A stretch of 64,000 nucleotides of DNA from Parabacteroides sp. FAFU027 (GTDB taxonomy: Bacteria; Bacteroidota; Bacteroidia; Bacteroidales; UBA7332), in NCBI RefSeq assembly GCF_022808675.1, contig NZ_JAKZKV010000001.1, positions 744,001 through 808,000 of the forward strand. The letters run 5' to 3'. A program made the position numbers and the translations under genes. The notes under the pieces are model-generated. The model saw only the letters and a list, made by a program, of their open reading frames with translations, did no database searches and was not told the DNA's origin. This document shows, in pieces, positions 53,270 to 61,970 of this stretch. Each line of letters begins with the position of its first letter. The stretch's first letter is position 1.

Positions 53270-53740
53270 ATGCAAGGCAGAATGAAAGAACACCAACTAT
53301 CAAGAGCTGAAATAGAGACTTTACTTACAGAAGAATCAGTCGGTAACCTGGGCACCATTTCAGAAGATGGGTATCCTTACATCACCCCGGTACACTTTGT
53401 CTGGAAAGATGAAAAGATATACATCCACGGATTACGCGTCGGTCAGAAAATTGACTACCTGACCCGAAATCCGAAAGTCGGGTTTGAGGTCTTCCGGATG
53501 AATAGACTGATCCATGATGCCGAACTGCCTTGCGACACCAATACCGACTATCAGAGCGTTATTATGCAGGGAAAAGCACAAATGGTAACCGAAGAAGACC
53601 TTTGCATCAAAGTACTTGATGCCGTCGTAGCCAAATACACACCTCAACACGCCGGCAAATCATATCCTCCGGCCATGCTCAAGGCAACCGGAGTCATTGA
53701 AATTGAACCGTTTGATATTACGGGGAAATATTTCAGGTAA
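53270..53740 (+). CDS. Pyridoxamine 5'-phosphate oxidase-like flavoprotein
   Basis: 156 aa. Split-barrel FMN-binding fold: helix with LSRAEIETLLTEESVGNLGTI, strands DGYPYITPVHFVWKDEKIYIHG, then the helix GQKIDYLTRNPKVGFEVF, and the C-terminal IEPFDITGKYF. This is the layout of NimA-type nitroimidazole reductase relatives and general PNPOx-like proteins. The natural substrate is unknown and drug resistance cannot be inferred from sequence. A start at 53282 is also possible. Single gene, with a terminator hairpin at 53754-53813. Confidence 0.85.
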   Translation: MQGRMKEHQLSRAEIETLLTEESVGNLGTISEDGYPYITPVHFVWKDEKIYIHGLRVGQKIDYLTRNPKVGFEVFRMNRLIHDAELPCDTNTDYQSVIMQGKAQMVTEEDLCIKVLDAVVAKYTPQHAGKSYPPAMLKATGVIEIEPFDITGKYFR

Positions 53741-53753
53741 TCAGATAAACATT

Positions 53754-53813
53754 AAAACGCTAATTCAAATCAGTATTTCACTAAAGAAATCACTGATTCA
53801 GATTAGCGTTTTT
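53754..53813. terminator. Terminator after the PNPOx-like gene
   Basis: A long hairpin: AAAACGCTAAT (53754-53764) pairs with ATTAGCGTTTT (53802-53812), continuing inward with ATCAGT/ACTGAT. A five-T run ends the right arm. It lies between convergent genes; a smaller inverted repeat ATCGCTGA/TCAGCGAT follows at 53821-53842. Confidence 0.7.
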
Positions 53814-53857
53814 CGCAAATATCGCTGATTTTATTCAGCGATTATATCATGCAAAGA

Positions 53858-54694
53858 TTAATTCTCTCCCAGGATAAAGCGCTCAACCACCTCTGCCACA
53901 CCATCTTCCATATTGGAAGCTACGATAACATCAGCTTTATCGCGAAGTTCCGGAGTAACGTTATCCACCCACACACCAAGTCCGGCATATTCAACCATCG
54001 AAAGGTCGTTTCCTGCATTTCCCACAGCAATCACTTCGCTTTGCTGAATCCCCAGCATATTGGACAAAAGCTCCAGACTCGCCGCTTTATCAATTCCCTG
54101 TGGCATGACTTCGAGAAAGAAGGGCTTGGAACGGGCTATGCTCAGGTCTGTACGTTCAGCTTTTAGCTTTGTCTCCATCGTCTTGAGGTAATCCGGATTT
54201 TCCAGAAGAATACACTTTACGGCAGAAGTCTGCACTTCGCTTTTGAAGCAGGGTACTTTGTGGTGCGGAAGCCCGGTAAGCTTGATTTCCACGTCGATGT
54301 ACTCAGATTCGGTTTCGCTGATTACCCCTTTATCTGAATAGGTGATAATGTGCAGGTCGTTTACCTTACAGAAATCGTGCAGACTGTGAATCTCCTCTTT
54401 GGTGAGGCTTTGTTCGAAAATCACTTCATTATCACGTATCGAAGTAACCATTCCTCCATTGAAAGAGATTAAGTATGAATCGTATTTATCCAGTTGAAGA
54501 GTTTCGATATATTGAGTCATGGCCGGAGTGGGACGTCCTGATGCAAGCACCACTTTTACACCCTTTTCCTGTGCTTTGAGTAGCATCTTTCTGTTTCTTT
54601 CAGAGATGGAGTGGTCATCGCGGAGTAAGGTGTCGTCCAGGTCGAGCACCAGCATTTTGTAGTTTAAGTCAGTAGATGATGTAGTCGTTGACAT
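53858..54694 (-). CDS. Cof-type HAD-IIB sugar/nucleotide phosphatase
   Basis: 278 aa. HAD motif I MLVLDLDDTLLRDD at about 14-27, motif II LASGRPTP, and motifs III/IV FFLEVMPQGIDKAASLE and IAVGNAGNDLSMVEYAGLGV. The type IIB cap lies between motifs II and III. Cof-family phosphatases act on sugar phosphates, PLP or other small phosphates; the substrate cannot be told. A start at M1 is used; residues 1-8 are Ser/Thr-rich and unconserved. Convergent with the PNPOx-like gene. Confidence 0.9.
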   Translation of the reverse strand: MSTTTSSTDLNYKMLVLDLDDTLLRDDHSISERNRKMLLKAQEKGVKVVLASGRPTPAMTQYIETLQLDKYDSYLISFNGGMVTSIRDNEVIFEQSLTKEEIHSLHDFCKVNDLHIITYSDKGVISETESEYIDVEIKLTGLPHHKVPCFKSEVQTSAVKCILLENPDYLKTMETKLKAERTDLSIARSKPFFLEVMPQGIDKAASLELLSNMLGIQQSEVIAVGNAGNDLSMVEYAGLGVWVDNVTPELRDKADVIVASNMEDGVAEVVERFILGEN

Positions 54695-54718
54695 TTAATT
54701 CGATTTTGAATCCGGCGG

Positions 54719-54726
54719 CAAAATTA
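54719..54726 (-). promoter_or_regulatory. Candidate -7 box for the Cof-type phosphatase gene
   Basis: Minus strand reads TAATTTTG, matching TAnnTTTG, 24 bp before the ATG. The rest of the 54695-55062 gap has no gene or strong structure. Confidence 0.55.
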
Positions 54727-55062
54727 GCTCATTTCCACGAAACCAGCATGTTAATTATACAAATTCCTGCAACCTAACCATTTCTGAATTGTTTTATAAA
54801 TATCATTGTTGTATAATGAAAGAGCATCTCCCCCGCGATAGGGGCTGCACCTACCAATACTGAATTTCATATCAAAAAAGTATTAACCTAAACTGTTGAA
54901 TTATTCCTCTGGTCATCTGTATTCCGGAGCTTTTCTCTTTTCTTTCTACCTGTTTCTCCCCAATACAGCACTACGTATTGCATTACAACCGATTGTTTAT
55001 TCATTCATCTAAAAACCCAAACCACGCCTCAATTATTTATTCTAACCTAAATCTGAAGACAT

Positions 55063-56391
55063 ATGAAATCATTATCATTCATTATCTCATTCGCATTCTT
55101 AACCCTCTTCTTTGCTTGTCAGAGTGATGAAGTCTATGACAATGCTGCAAAGGATGCCGTTTCGCTGAAGTCGGTGACATCTGAAGATGGAATTAAGATT
55201 GCTATCATGTCAGACCTGCACGTCATGCACCCCTCTCTGCTTATTGGAGCCAATCCTGACTATGAAGCTTATATCCAGCAGGACCCCAAATATTTAGTGG
55301 AAAGTTACAACATTCTTAAAGCGGCTGTAAATCAGCTTATATCCCAAAAGCCGGACCTGGTATTAATTCCCGGTGATATGACTAAAGACGGTGAACTGAT
55401 AAGCCATGAGCTGGTACAGGCTCAGTTGAAAAAACTGGAAGAGAACGGAATCAAGGTATTGGTTACCATAGGAAACCATGACATAAACAATGGTGATGCA
55501 AAGAAATTTGCCATGAACAAGACGATGAAAACAGAAACCGTTCAGGCCAATAAAATTCCGGTTATCTATTCTCATTTCGGATTTGCTGAAGCGCTGTACA
55601 AAGACCCCAATTCACTCAGCTATGTAGCCGAACCGATACAGGGACTCTGGGTTATCGCCATTGATGCAAACAAGTATTATGATAATACAGACAAACCCAT
55701 TACTTCCGGCGTGATAAAACCCGCAACATTAGACTGGGTTAAAGCCAGACTGGCAGAAGCCGCTGAAAAAGGTAAGATGGTAGTCGGTATGATGCACCAT
55801 GGCCTGGTGGAACATTACAGCATGCAAAACGCTGTTGACCCGGGTTATGTAATCGATGATTATCCTGCCGTTGCTGACCAACTGATTGAGGCCGGTCTGA
55901 AAGTCATCTTTACCGGACACTACCATGCCAACGACATCACCAAACGGGAAAAAGGTGATAAATTCGTCTTTGACGTAGAAACCGGGTCAAACGTAAATTA
56001 TCCATGCGCTTACCGCATGCTAACTATCAAGGACAATAAGTTTAAATTTGAATTTCAGCCTATTCTCCCGTACAGTCTGCCGGGAAGCGCTGCTCAGTTA
56101 TATTCACAAAAATATCTGGGTATCTACTTCACTAATATGTTAATGTCAAAAGGATTCCCGCAATCTGATGCAGCAGCTCTGGCTCCTGCATTTGCATGGT
56201 CAGCTATGACGCACTTTGCCGGAGACGAGCCTGCTATTCCAATGCAAATCCTGGGTGTTATCAGTATGCTTGAAGGTAATTCTCAAACCTACGGCCTCGG
56301 CTTAGCCATGGAATCTCTCTGGACCGACTTGGGTGTACCGGATAACAATGTTACTCTCAATATGGTGGATGGGACATTTTCAGCCAATTAA
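55063..56391 (+). CDS. Secreted metallophosphoesterase lipoprotein
   Basis: 442 aa. Lipoprotein signal with Cys19 (LFFACQSD). The catalytic core of the calcineurin-like phosphoesterase fold is intact: MSDLHVMHP, LVLIPGDMTKDGE, VTIGNHDINNGD, MMHHGLVEH and FTGHYHANDI, supplying the usual Asp, His and Asn metal ligands. The C-terminal 120 residues are helical and not part of the core. A broad phosphodiesterase or nucleotidase role at the envelope is likely. Single-gene unit with a terminator at 56438-56467. Confidence 0.88.
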   Translation: MKSLSFIISFAFLTLFFACQSDEVYDNAAKDAVSLKSVTSEDGIKIAIMSDLHVMHPSLLIGANPDYEAYIQQDPKYLVESYNILKAAVNQLISQKPDLVLIPGDMTKDGELISHELVQAQLKKLEENGIKVLVTIGNHDINNGDAKKFAMNKTMKTETVQANKIPVIYSHFGFAEALYKDPNSLSYVAEPIQGLWVIAIDANKYYDNTDKPITSGVIKPATLDWVKARLAEAAEKGKMVVGMMHHGLVEHYSMQNAVDPGYVIDDYPAVADQLIEAGLKVIFTGHYHANDITKREKGDKFVFDVETGSNVNYPCAYRMLTIKDNKFKFEFQPILPYSLPGSAAQLYSQKYLGIYFTNMLMSKGFPQSDAAALAPAFAWSAMTHFAGDEPAIPMQILGVISMLEGNSQTYGLGLAMESLWTDLGVPDNNVTLNMVDGTFSAN

Positions 56392-56437
56392 ACTAAACAT
56401 TTTCCCTGCATAAACAGTTAATTATAGCAGTTCAATG

Positions 56438-56467
56438 AAACCGACTTCTTCACCAGGTCGGTTTTAT
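56438..56467 (+). terminator. Terminator of the metallophosphoesterase gene
   Basis: 8-bp stem AAACCGAC/GTCGGTTT with an 11-nt loop and TTTTATT following. Confidence 0.78.
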
Positions 56468-56480
56468 TATGGACAAATGC

Positions 56481-56488
56481 TACCTTTG
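56481..56488 (+). promoter_or_regulatory. -7 box for the AraC-family gene
   Basis: TACCTTTG, a full match. It leaves only about 11 bp to the ATG at 56500 but 23 bp to that at 56512, the same spacing seen at 12809 and 59428, so it favours the second start. Confidence 0.6.
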
Positions 56489-56511
56489 CTTATCCGAAAA
56501 TGAATAGAGCT

Positions 56512-57336
56512 ATGAAAGAACCTTTCCGCATCGTAGAAGTCAATAAAGAGCTGATTGATAAAATCAACTCCTCGCCCGAGAATATGCACCAGCACAACTT
56601 CGAAGAGTTGATTATCCTTACCGAAGGTAAAGCCGACCACGTTATTAACTTTGACCGTGAAGTGATTGAAGCGCCTATCTTTGTGTATGTTTCAAAAGGA
56701 AAGGCACATCAGTTTCTTCCTCATGACGGGGCCAGCGGATGGATTGTCCTCTATGAAAATGAGCTGGTTCCGGATAGCCGCTTTCATTTCTACTCCAACT
56801 TTACCGACCGGGTGAACTACTCGCTGGAGCAGATGGAGTGCATTAGCCCCATCTTCAACCTTTGCAACATGATGGCATATGAATACAACAAGCCGGTACC
56901 TCAATTCAATATTATCCGCCACCTGCTGGCTGCCCTGCTGGCCAAGCTCGAAGCTGAAAGCAACAACGAACCCCAGGCCTTCAGCGATGCATCCAACAAC
57001 CAGCGCATTGCCTTTCACAACTTCCTCAAGATATTGGAAGAAAACTTTAAACGCCCCGTTGGCGTGCAGTTCTACGCCGATAAGCTGAATACCTCTGTCC
57101 GTAATCTCAACCTCATTTGCCAGAATGTATTCCACAAAAGCGTATCGGAAATCGTCGAGACCCGTAAGCTCATTGAAGCCAAACAACTGCTGATGAATTC
57201 CGGCCTTACCGTTTCGGAGATTGGCTTTGAGCTGGGGTATAACGAGAAATCCTACTTCACCCGCGTATTTTCCAAAAAGGAAGGCATCACACCTACAGAA
57301 TTCCGCAACCAGATGAATAACGTTATTCTCAAATAA
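56512..57336 (+). CDS. AraC-family transcriptional regulator
   Basis: 274 aa from the ATG at 56512; an ATG at 56500 would add four residues. An N-terminal cupin-type sensor (about 1-150, with HQHNFEELIILTEGKADHVINF split by its metal/ligand strands) is joined to a C-terminal double helix-turn-helix (about 180-270, with VQFYADKLNTSVRNLNLICQ and VSEIGFELGYNEKSYFTRVF). It probably senses a small molecule and activates nearby genes. The 23-bp array downstream and yceI are its closest right-hand neighbours, but the target is unknown. Confidence 0.9.
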   Translation: MKEPFRIVEVNKELIDKINSSPENMHQHNFEELIILTEGKADHVINFDREVIEAPIFVYVSKGKAHQFLPHDGASGWIVLYENELVPDSRFHFYSNFTDRVNYSLEQMECISPIFNLCNMMAYEYNKPVPQFNIIRHLLAALLAKLEAESNNEPQAFSDASNNQRIAFHNFLKILEENFKRPVGVQFYADKLNTSVRNLNLICQNVFHKSVSEIVETRKLIEAKQLLMNSGLTVSEIGFELGYNEKSYFTRVFSKKEGITPTEFRNQMNNVILK

Positions 57337-57356
57337 ATAGCGGCGTTTTTTAGCAT

Positions 57357-57440
57357 ACAGATGACACTGATTTGAATCGATTTACACAGATTTCTTATCC
57401 GTGTAAATCTGTGTTGCTTGCATCCGTGTCATCTGTGCCT
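57357..57440. repeat. Long imperfect hairpin of CACAGATTT-type repeat
   Basis: An outer arm ACAGATGACAC pairs with GTGTCATCTGT, and inner CACAGATTT pairs with AAATCTGTG. The element lies just past the AraC-family stop. Sequences of this type recur between genes of Bacteroidota and may form an RNA hairpin or be a relic of a small mobile element. Confidence 0.65.
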
Positions 57441-57482
57441 ATCTTTTCCTAAGACTCCTTTTTACTCCATAATATATTCCCG

Positions 57483-57592
57483 ACGTATAGCCTAATATGC
57501 AACTAACGTATAGCCTAATATACGGATGTCGCATATTAGGCTATGCACTGCCCGTATATTAGGCTATGCGGTCGTCGTATATCTGGCTATTC
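57483..57592. repeat. Tandem array D, strict 23-bp period with inverted motif units
   Basis: Five units start at 57483, 57506, 57529, 57552 and 57575. The first two hold CGTATAGCCTAATAT and the last three hold its complement form (ATATTAGGCTAT, or ATATCTGGCTAT in the fifth). Each 17-bp motif is separated by a 6-bp variable spacer. The ends CGTATA/TATACG or GCATA/TATGC are palindromic. It lies between the AraC-family gene and yceI; nothing coding is seen in 57337-57771. Confidence 0.88.
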
Positions 57593-57669
57593 GACCGTAA
57601 TATTGCACCTTTTCCTAAAAGTACCACACCCCTTCTCAAAAGTGTTACCCCTACCTCTCTCCACCGCCC

Positions 57670-57677
57670 TATCTTTG
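57670..57677 (+). promoter_or_regulatory. -7 box for yceI
   Basis: TATCTTTG, matching TAnnTTTG, giving a leader of about 90 nt before the ATG at 57772. Confidence 0.5.
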
Positions 57678-57771
57678 CAATATCAAAACAATCAAACAGT
57701 CAGAGTATCTGAGGATAATGAATCAGGTGCTCTGACTACAAAAAACAAAAACAATTTAAATTCAAAGCCTT

Positions 57772-58344
57772 ATGAAATCATTTGCATTAACTTTCGCCGC
57801 TATCTTCGTATTAGCAACTTCTGTATTTGCTCAAAACAAATACACTTTGGACAAGTATCACTCTCGTCTTGCATTCAGTGTAAAACACATGGGTATCTCC
57901 AGCGTGGACGGTAATTTCAAATCATTTGACGTAACGGTCACCTCCTCCAAAGCTGACCTGACAGATGCTAAAGTAGAAATGGTCGCTCAGGTAAATTCCA
58001 TCAACACGGAAATCGACAAACGCGACCAGCACCTGCAATCCGCCGACTTCTTTGATGCAGCCAAATACCCGACGCTGACTTTCAAAAGCACTTCATTCAA
58101 AAAGGTAAAAGGAAATGTGTACAAACTTTCAGGATTCCTGACCATGAAGGGTGTAACCAAACCTATCGCATTCACAGTAGTACATGCCGCTGTAAAAAGC
58201 CCGATGGATAATAAAATGCACCACGGATTTGCTATCACCGGTACCCTTAACCGTCAGGACTATAACGTAGGTACCAGTGCTTTTGCCGCGGTAGTTGGCA
58301 ATCAGGTGAAGTTGAGCGCAGAAGTAGATTTTGCACAGGAGTAA
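57772..58344 (+). CDS. YceI-family periplasmic protein
   Basis: 190 aa. Signal peptide at 1-20 (ending VFAQ). Lipocalin-like YceI domain over the full mature length: YTLDKYHSRLAFSVKHMGIS at the start, the strand KSFDVTVTSS, the helix DKRDQHLQSADFFDAAKYP and the end DYNVGTSAFAAVVGNQVKLS. Family members bind isoprenoid chains such as ubiquinone/menaquinone precursors or amide lipids, and are often induced by stress or high pH. The precise ligand is unknown here. A 57483-57592 repeat array lies in its upstream region. Confidence 0.93.
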   Translation: MKSFALTFAAIFVLATSVFAQNKYTLDKYHSRLAFSVKHMGISSVDGNFKSFDVTVTSSKADLTDAKVEMVAQVNSINTEIDKRDQHLQSADFFDAAKYPTLTFKSTSFKKVKGNVYKLSGFLTMKGVTKPIAFTVVHAAVKSPMDNKMHHGFAITGTLNRQDYNVGTSAFAAVVGNQVKLSAEVDFAQE

Positions 58345-58435
58345 GCAACCTCACCAGCTCTTTTTATGGTAGGTGAAGAGGTTGCCCGATAACACTCTAT
58401 CTCAAACCAGTATTAACGAAGTAACCTCTTTGATT

Positions 58436-59254
58436 ATGACACTCAACGATTTAAGCAACCTAAACCTTAACAGAGATAATTCCGTCGTAATGCCTATGCT
58501 GTTTGTCGGACACGGAAGTCCGATGAATGCAATCGAGGAAAATGAATTTGTGACAGGTTGGCGCAATCAGGCGACAACGCTTCCCCGCCCCTCGGCGATA
58601 CTCTGTATCTCCGCCCACTGGGAAACTCGCGGAACTTATGTTACCGCTATGGCTAAGCCCCAAACGATTCATGACTTCGGTGGATTCCCCTGCGAACTTT
58701 ATCAGGTACAATATCCCGCTCCGGGCAATCCGGGTCTGGCCAATGAAGTCACAAAACTAATAACAGGTACACCCGTCTTCCCTGACGAGAAGTGGGGACT
58801 GGACCACGGCACCTGGAGCGTGATAAAGCATTTCTATCCCGAAGCCGATATTCCGGTAGTACAGCTCAGTGTCAACTACCTGATGTCACCCCGCCACCAC
58901 TACGAGCTGGCCAAAGAGTTGGCCATCCTTCGAAGTAAAGGCGTACTCATCGTCGGCAGCGGAAATATCGTTCACAACCTGCGCGTCCTCAACTGGAGCA
59001 ATCCCAACGAGGGTTACGATTGGGCTATCAATGCCAACGAAAAGGTCAAATCCCTCATTCTAAAAAATGACTATACGTCACTGATTGACTACTCCTCACT
59101 GGGCAATGATGTAAAAATGGCCATCCCGACTGCGGAACATTTCCTGCCATTGCTTTATATCCTAGGTCTGAAAAAGGAGAACGAAGAGCTGAGCTTCTTC
59201 AACGACAAAGCGGTGTACGGGTCATTGTCGATGACTTCGGTACGTGTCGGTTGA
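58436..59254 (+). CDS. ygiD: LigB-type extradiol dioxygenase, YgiD-like
   Basis: 272 aa from the ATG at 58436 (MTLNDLSNL); a GTG at 58373 adds 21 residues but reads through a hairpin. Metal ligands and catalytic histidines are seen in FVGHGSPMNAIEENEF, ILCISAHWETRG and DHGTWSVIKHFYPEADIPVVQLS. Members are zinc- or iron-dependent and named for 4,5-DOPA dioxygenase activity; in bacteria the physiological substrate is uncertain. It lies 91 bp after yceI. Confidence 0.88.
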   Translation: MTLNDLSNLNLNRDNSVVMPMLFVGHGSPMNAIEENEFVTGWRNQATTLPRPSAILCISAHWETRGTYVTAMAKPQTIHDFGGFPCELYQVQYPAPGNPGLANEVTKLITGTPVFPDEKWGLDHGTWSVIKHFYPEADIPVVQLSVNYLMSPRHHYELAKELAILRSKGVLIVGSGNIVHNLRVLNWSNPNEGYDWAINANEKVKSLILKNDYTSLIDYSSLGNDVKMAIPTAEHFLPLLYILGLKKENEELSFFNDKAVYGSLSMTSVRVG

Positions 59255-59285
59255 CATAGTATCACAGAGAACCGCGGAGAATTTC

Positions 59286-59333
59286 ACAGAGAGCCACAGA
59301 GAATATCAAACTCTGCGGCTCTCTGTTTTTTTA
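59286..59333 (+). terminator. Terminator of ygiD within a CACAGAG repeat
   Basis: ACAGAGAGCC (59286-59295) pairs with GGCTCTCTGT (59317-59326), and CAGAG with CTCTG inside; one A-C mismatch; then seven T. It is part of a longer imperfect palindrome of CACAGAG units from 59257 to 59388. Confidence 0.82.
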
Positions 59334-59397
59334 GCTTTCTGTTAAACTCTGTGGCCCTCTGTGTCCTGCTCTGTGTCCTCTGTGATACAAAAAATCC

Positions 59398-59405
59398 TAC
59401 CTTTG
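59398..59405 (+). promoter_or_regulatory. -7 box for the pentapeptide-acyltransferase operon
   Basis: TACCTTTG, matching TAnnTTTG, 22 bp before the ATG at 59428. Confidence 0.6.
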
Positions 59406-59427
59406 CATCACTAAAAGCAAATCCTCC

Positions 59428-60000
59428 ATGCACGAAACACTTCACGAAGACCAGACCTTTCATCAATTGGATTTCTCCGAACAAGAGATTTCGGGAAATG
59501 AATATCTCCGCTGCACATTCAGTCACTGCGATTTCTCCAAAGCCGACCTTTCGGGAAATGACTTCGTGGAATGCTCCTTTGAGCATTGTAACCTGACTAT
59601 GGTGAAGCTCCACGATACCGGCATGAAGGATATTTGCTTCCACGACTGCAAGGTGATGGGGGTTGACTTCCATCCCTGTTCGAAGTTTATGTTTGAGGTC
59701 AATTTCCAGAAATGCCAGGTGGACTACTCCTCTTTCTTTCAACGGAAAATGAAGAAAACCCGTTTCACCGACTGTTCCCTGCGTGAAACCGACTTCACCG
59801 AAACCGACCTGACCGAAGCTGTATTCAGCCAATGCGACCTGTACATGGCTGCTTTCGACCGTACTAATCTTGAAAAGGCAGACCTCCGTACCGCCAATAA
59901 CTATACGATTGACCCGGCTATCAACCGCGTCAAGAAAGCCCGCTTTGCCTATCCCGGTGTATTGGGATTGTTGCGCAATTACGACATCCGTATTGATTAA
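59428..60000 (+). CDS. Pentapeptide-repeat protein
   Basis: 190 aa. About 25 pentapeptide units of the A(D/N)LXX type, for example FSHCDFSKADLSGNDFVECS and CSLRETDFTETDLTEAVFSQ, which fold into a right-handed square beta helix. The central gap and the ending NYTIDPAINRVKKARFAYP are typical of Qnr-like members. Proteins of this shape can mimic DNA and protect gyrase, but the resemblance does not establish that. No signal peptide. The next gene starts 6 bp downstream, so the two are co-transcribed. Confidence 0.9.
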   Translation: MHETLHEDQTFHQLDFSEQEISGNEYLRCTFSHCDFSKADLSGNDFVECSFEHCNLTMVKLHDTGMKDICFHDCKVMGVDFHPCSKFMFEVNFQKCQVDYSSFFQRKMKKTRFTDCSLRETDFTETDLTEAVFSQCDLYMAAFDRTNLEKADLRTANNYTIDPAINRVKKARFAYPGVLGLLRNYDIRID

Positions 60001-60006
60001 GGGAAA

Positions 60007-61050
60007 ATGCAAACGAGACCGAAACTGATATGGGCTGATAACCTGCGGGCCATTGCAACCATTGCCGTAATCACACTGCATGCTTCTTCTGGGCTGTTGC
60101 TGCAATTCGGCAAAGTACCTGATAGCTATTGGGAAATCGGATGCTTTTACAACGGGCTGGGACGCTTTGCCGTACCGGTATTCGTTATGCTGAGCGGTGC
60201 ATTGCTGCTCGACCGAGAGCTTCCGGTAAAGGATTTCCTGAAGAAACGGTTTAGCCGAATACTCTATCCGTTCCTGTTCTGGAGTTTGATATATATCGCA
60301 GTTTCGCTCTATTACAAAAGCCTGCACGGTCACCATTTAAACTGGAGTAATGTGCCTGCGTGGATAGGCAAGCTGCTTATAAACGGCAGTTCGTACCACT
60401 TCTGGTACATTTACATGATACTGGGGTTGTACCTCTTCATTCCCGTTTTGGGCAAATGGATTCGCAACTGCCCGCGCAAGGAGATGTACTATTTTCTGGC
60501 CATCTGGTTTGTCGTTCAATTCCTGAATACCCCCTACCTGATTGAATACAAGCCCAAGCTCCGGCTTGATTATTTCGCCGATTACCCGGGTTATCTGGTG
60601 CTGGGTTACCTGCTTTCCAAAGCCTCCTTTCATCGGATTAAGCATAAAAGCTTCGTCTTTCTATCCTTATCAATAGCCTTGCTCGCCTTTGCCGTTTGTA
60701 TGGCCATTTACGACAAATACCATCCGGGACATCGTGCAGGAGACTGGTTCAGCCCCACTGCTCCTAACGTGATTTTGCTGGCTTCTTCTGTATTTCTCTT
60801 TTTCAAGTCCCTGCACATCCGGAATACGATAATTGTGTCAGTGCTGGCATTTATAAGCCGCTACAGTTACGGCATCTTTCTGGTGCATGTATTGGTGCTT
60901 TCACGCATGGCCAATTGGTTTCAGATTCACTGGAACTTTACCCATCCGGTGATTGCTATTCCGGTGACTGCAATCGTTTGTCTGATTTTATCTGCTACCC
61001 TGATCTTTTTGTTGCGTAAGATACCAGGCCTAAAAACACTTGCAGGTTAA
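60007..61050 (+). CDS. Acyltransferase-3 family membrane protein
   Basis: 347 aa, about ten membrane helices. Acyltransferase family 3 start: WADNLRAIATIAVITLHASS, with the conserved His in TLHAS and the Arg-bearing loop RFAVPVFVMLSGALLLDRE. These proteins O-acetylate or O-succinylate surface glycans and lipids. The substrate is unknown. It shares the transcript of the pentapeptide gene and ends flush against the convergent porP-like gene with no intergenic base. Confidence 0.9.
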   Translation: MQTRPKLIWADNLRAIATIAVITLHASSGLLLQFGKVPDSYWEIGCFYNGLGRFAVPVFVMLSGALLLDRELPVKDFLKKRFSRILYPFLFWSLIYIAVSLYYKSLHGHHLNWSNVPAWIGKLLINGSSYHFWYIYMILGLYLFIPVLGKWIRNCPRKEMYYFLAIWFVVQFLNTPYLIEYKPKLRLDYFADYPGYLVLGYLLSKASFHRIKHKSFVFLSLSIALLAFAVCMAIYDKYHPGHRAGDWFSPTAPNVILLASSVFLFFKSLHIRNTIIVSVLAFISRYSYGIFLVHVLVLSRMANWFQIHWNFTHPVIAIPVTAIVCLILSATLIFLLRKIPGLKTLAG

Positions 61051-61959
61051 TTATCTTTTCAGGCAACGACAGTTGTCGATTTTTCCCAGTTTCAGAATCA
61101 ACATCAACTCATGTGTGCCTAAAGAACTATGACTGATGCCTCCAAGATTAAAATCATAGCTGTAAGACACGTACAATGAATTGCCCAGATTCGCTCCTAG
61201 AATAGCCCCCATTTCATTCTTTGTCCGGTAAAACAACCCAAACTTGAACAAGTCCTCCATCTCATAGTTCTTCAGATAAGCCGTAGTATTCAACTCCATC
61301 TGGTACAGGTTACGGTTTTGAATGGCATTAGCTCCAAATCCAAAATCCAGCATATTATCACTCAGGTTACGATACATCGTATATAAGAAGTTTGTGTATG
61401 GGTATGTGCGGTTCTTCTCCGGAGCAAACAGTGAAATAAAATTCTGGCTGGAACCACCAATGAGCAGCGATTTACTTACAAATTCGAAACCGAGATCAGT
61501 ATTAAAATCGTTCGCATTCTGGAGAACACGATATACTTTGGGGTCATCGGCTGAAGCCAGATTAATCTGATCCAGATCATAGGAAAGACTGTGAATATTT
61601 CCCGATAAACCCAGATTCAACTTCCATTCTGTATCCAGCGTAACCGCATAAGCGTATGTTAATCCCAGATTGGAGGTTGAGGTATAGCCAATCTTATCCC
61701 TCACCAGCTTTACCCCCACCTGAGTCGCGTAATGCTCAATATAGGCTGAAGCCGAAGCAAATACCGAGTTAGGCGCTCCTTCAAATCCGGTCCACTGTTT
61801 GCGGTCAGCAATTGTAACCATCGCTGTATATTGATTATTAATTGAGGCCGGATTAATACTGTACAAATTGTCCCAATAATTATTCAGGCGGATGTTAGAC
61901 TGAGACCACATTCCTACTGACAATATACTGAATAAACTGATTAATAATATCTTCTTCAT
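61051..61959 (-). CDS. PorP/SprF-family T9SS outer-membrane protein
   Basis: 302 aa. Signal peptide 1-18. The mature protein is a beta-barrel of the PorP/SprF type: N-terminal NNYWDNLYSINPASINNQYTAMV, regular amphipathic strands, and the C-terminal strand region GTHELMLILKLGK. SprF in Flavobacterium is needed to place the adhesin SprB on the cell surface, and PorP works with the T9SS in Porphyromonas. It is directly downstream of a SprB-type gene, so it likely anchors that protein. Confidence 0.9.
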   Translation of the reverse strand: MKKILLISLFSILSVGMWSQSNIRLNNYWDNLYSINPASINNQYTAMVTIADRKQWTGFEGAPNSVFASASAYIEHYATQVGVKLVRDKIGYTSTSNLGLTYAYAVTLDTEWKLNLGLSGNIHSLSYDLDQINLASADDPKVYRVLQNANDFNTDLGFEFVSKSLLIGGSSQNFISLFAPEKNRTYPYTNFLYTMYRNLSDNMLDFGFGANAIQNRNLYQMELNTTAYLKNYEMEDLFKFGLFYRTKNEMGAILGANLGNSLYVSYSYDFNLGGISHSSLGTHELMLILKLGKIDNCRCLKR

Positions 61960-61970
61960 ATTGACTACAA

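Noticed and set aside
53270-53740. Nitroimidazole-resistance gene (nim)
   Set aside because: The fold is shared by many PNPOx-like proteins; sequence alone does not support a resistance call.
57483-57592. CRISPR or integron attachment array
   Set aside because: Units are 23 bp with 6-bp spacers and flip orientation; no integrase or cas gene is nearby.
59284-60336. 350-aa minus-strand open frame over the pentapeptide and acyltransferase genes
   Set aside because: It mirrors the pentapeptide repeats in reverse and covers two well-supported genes; its periodic look comes from the repeat on the other strand.
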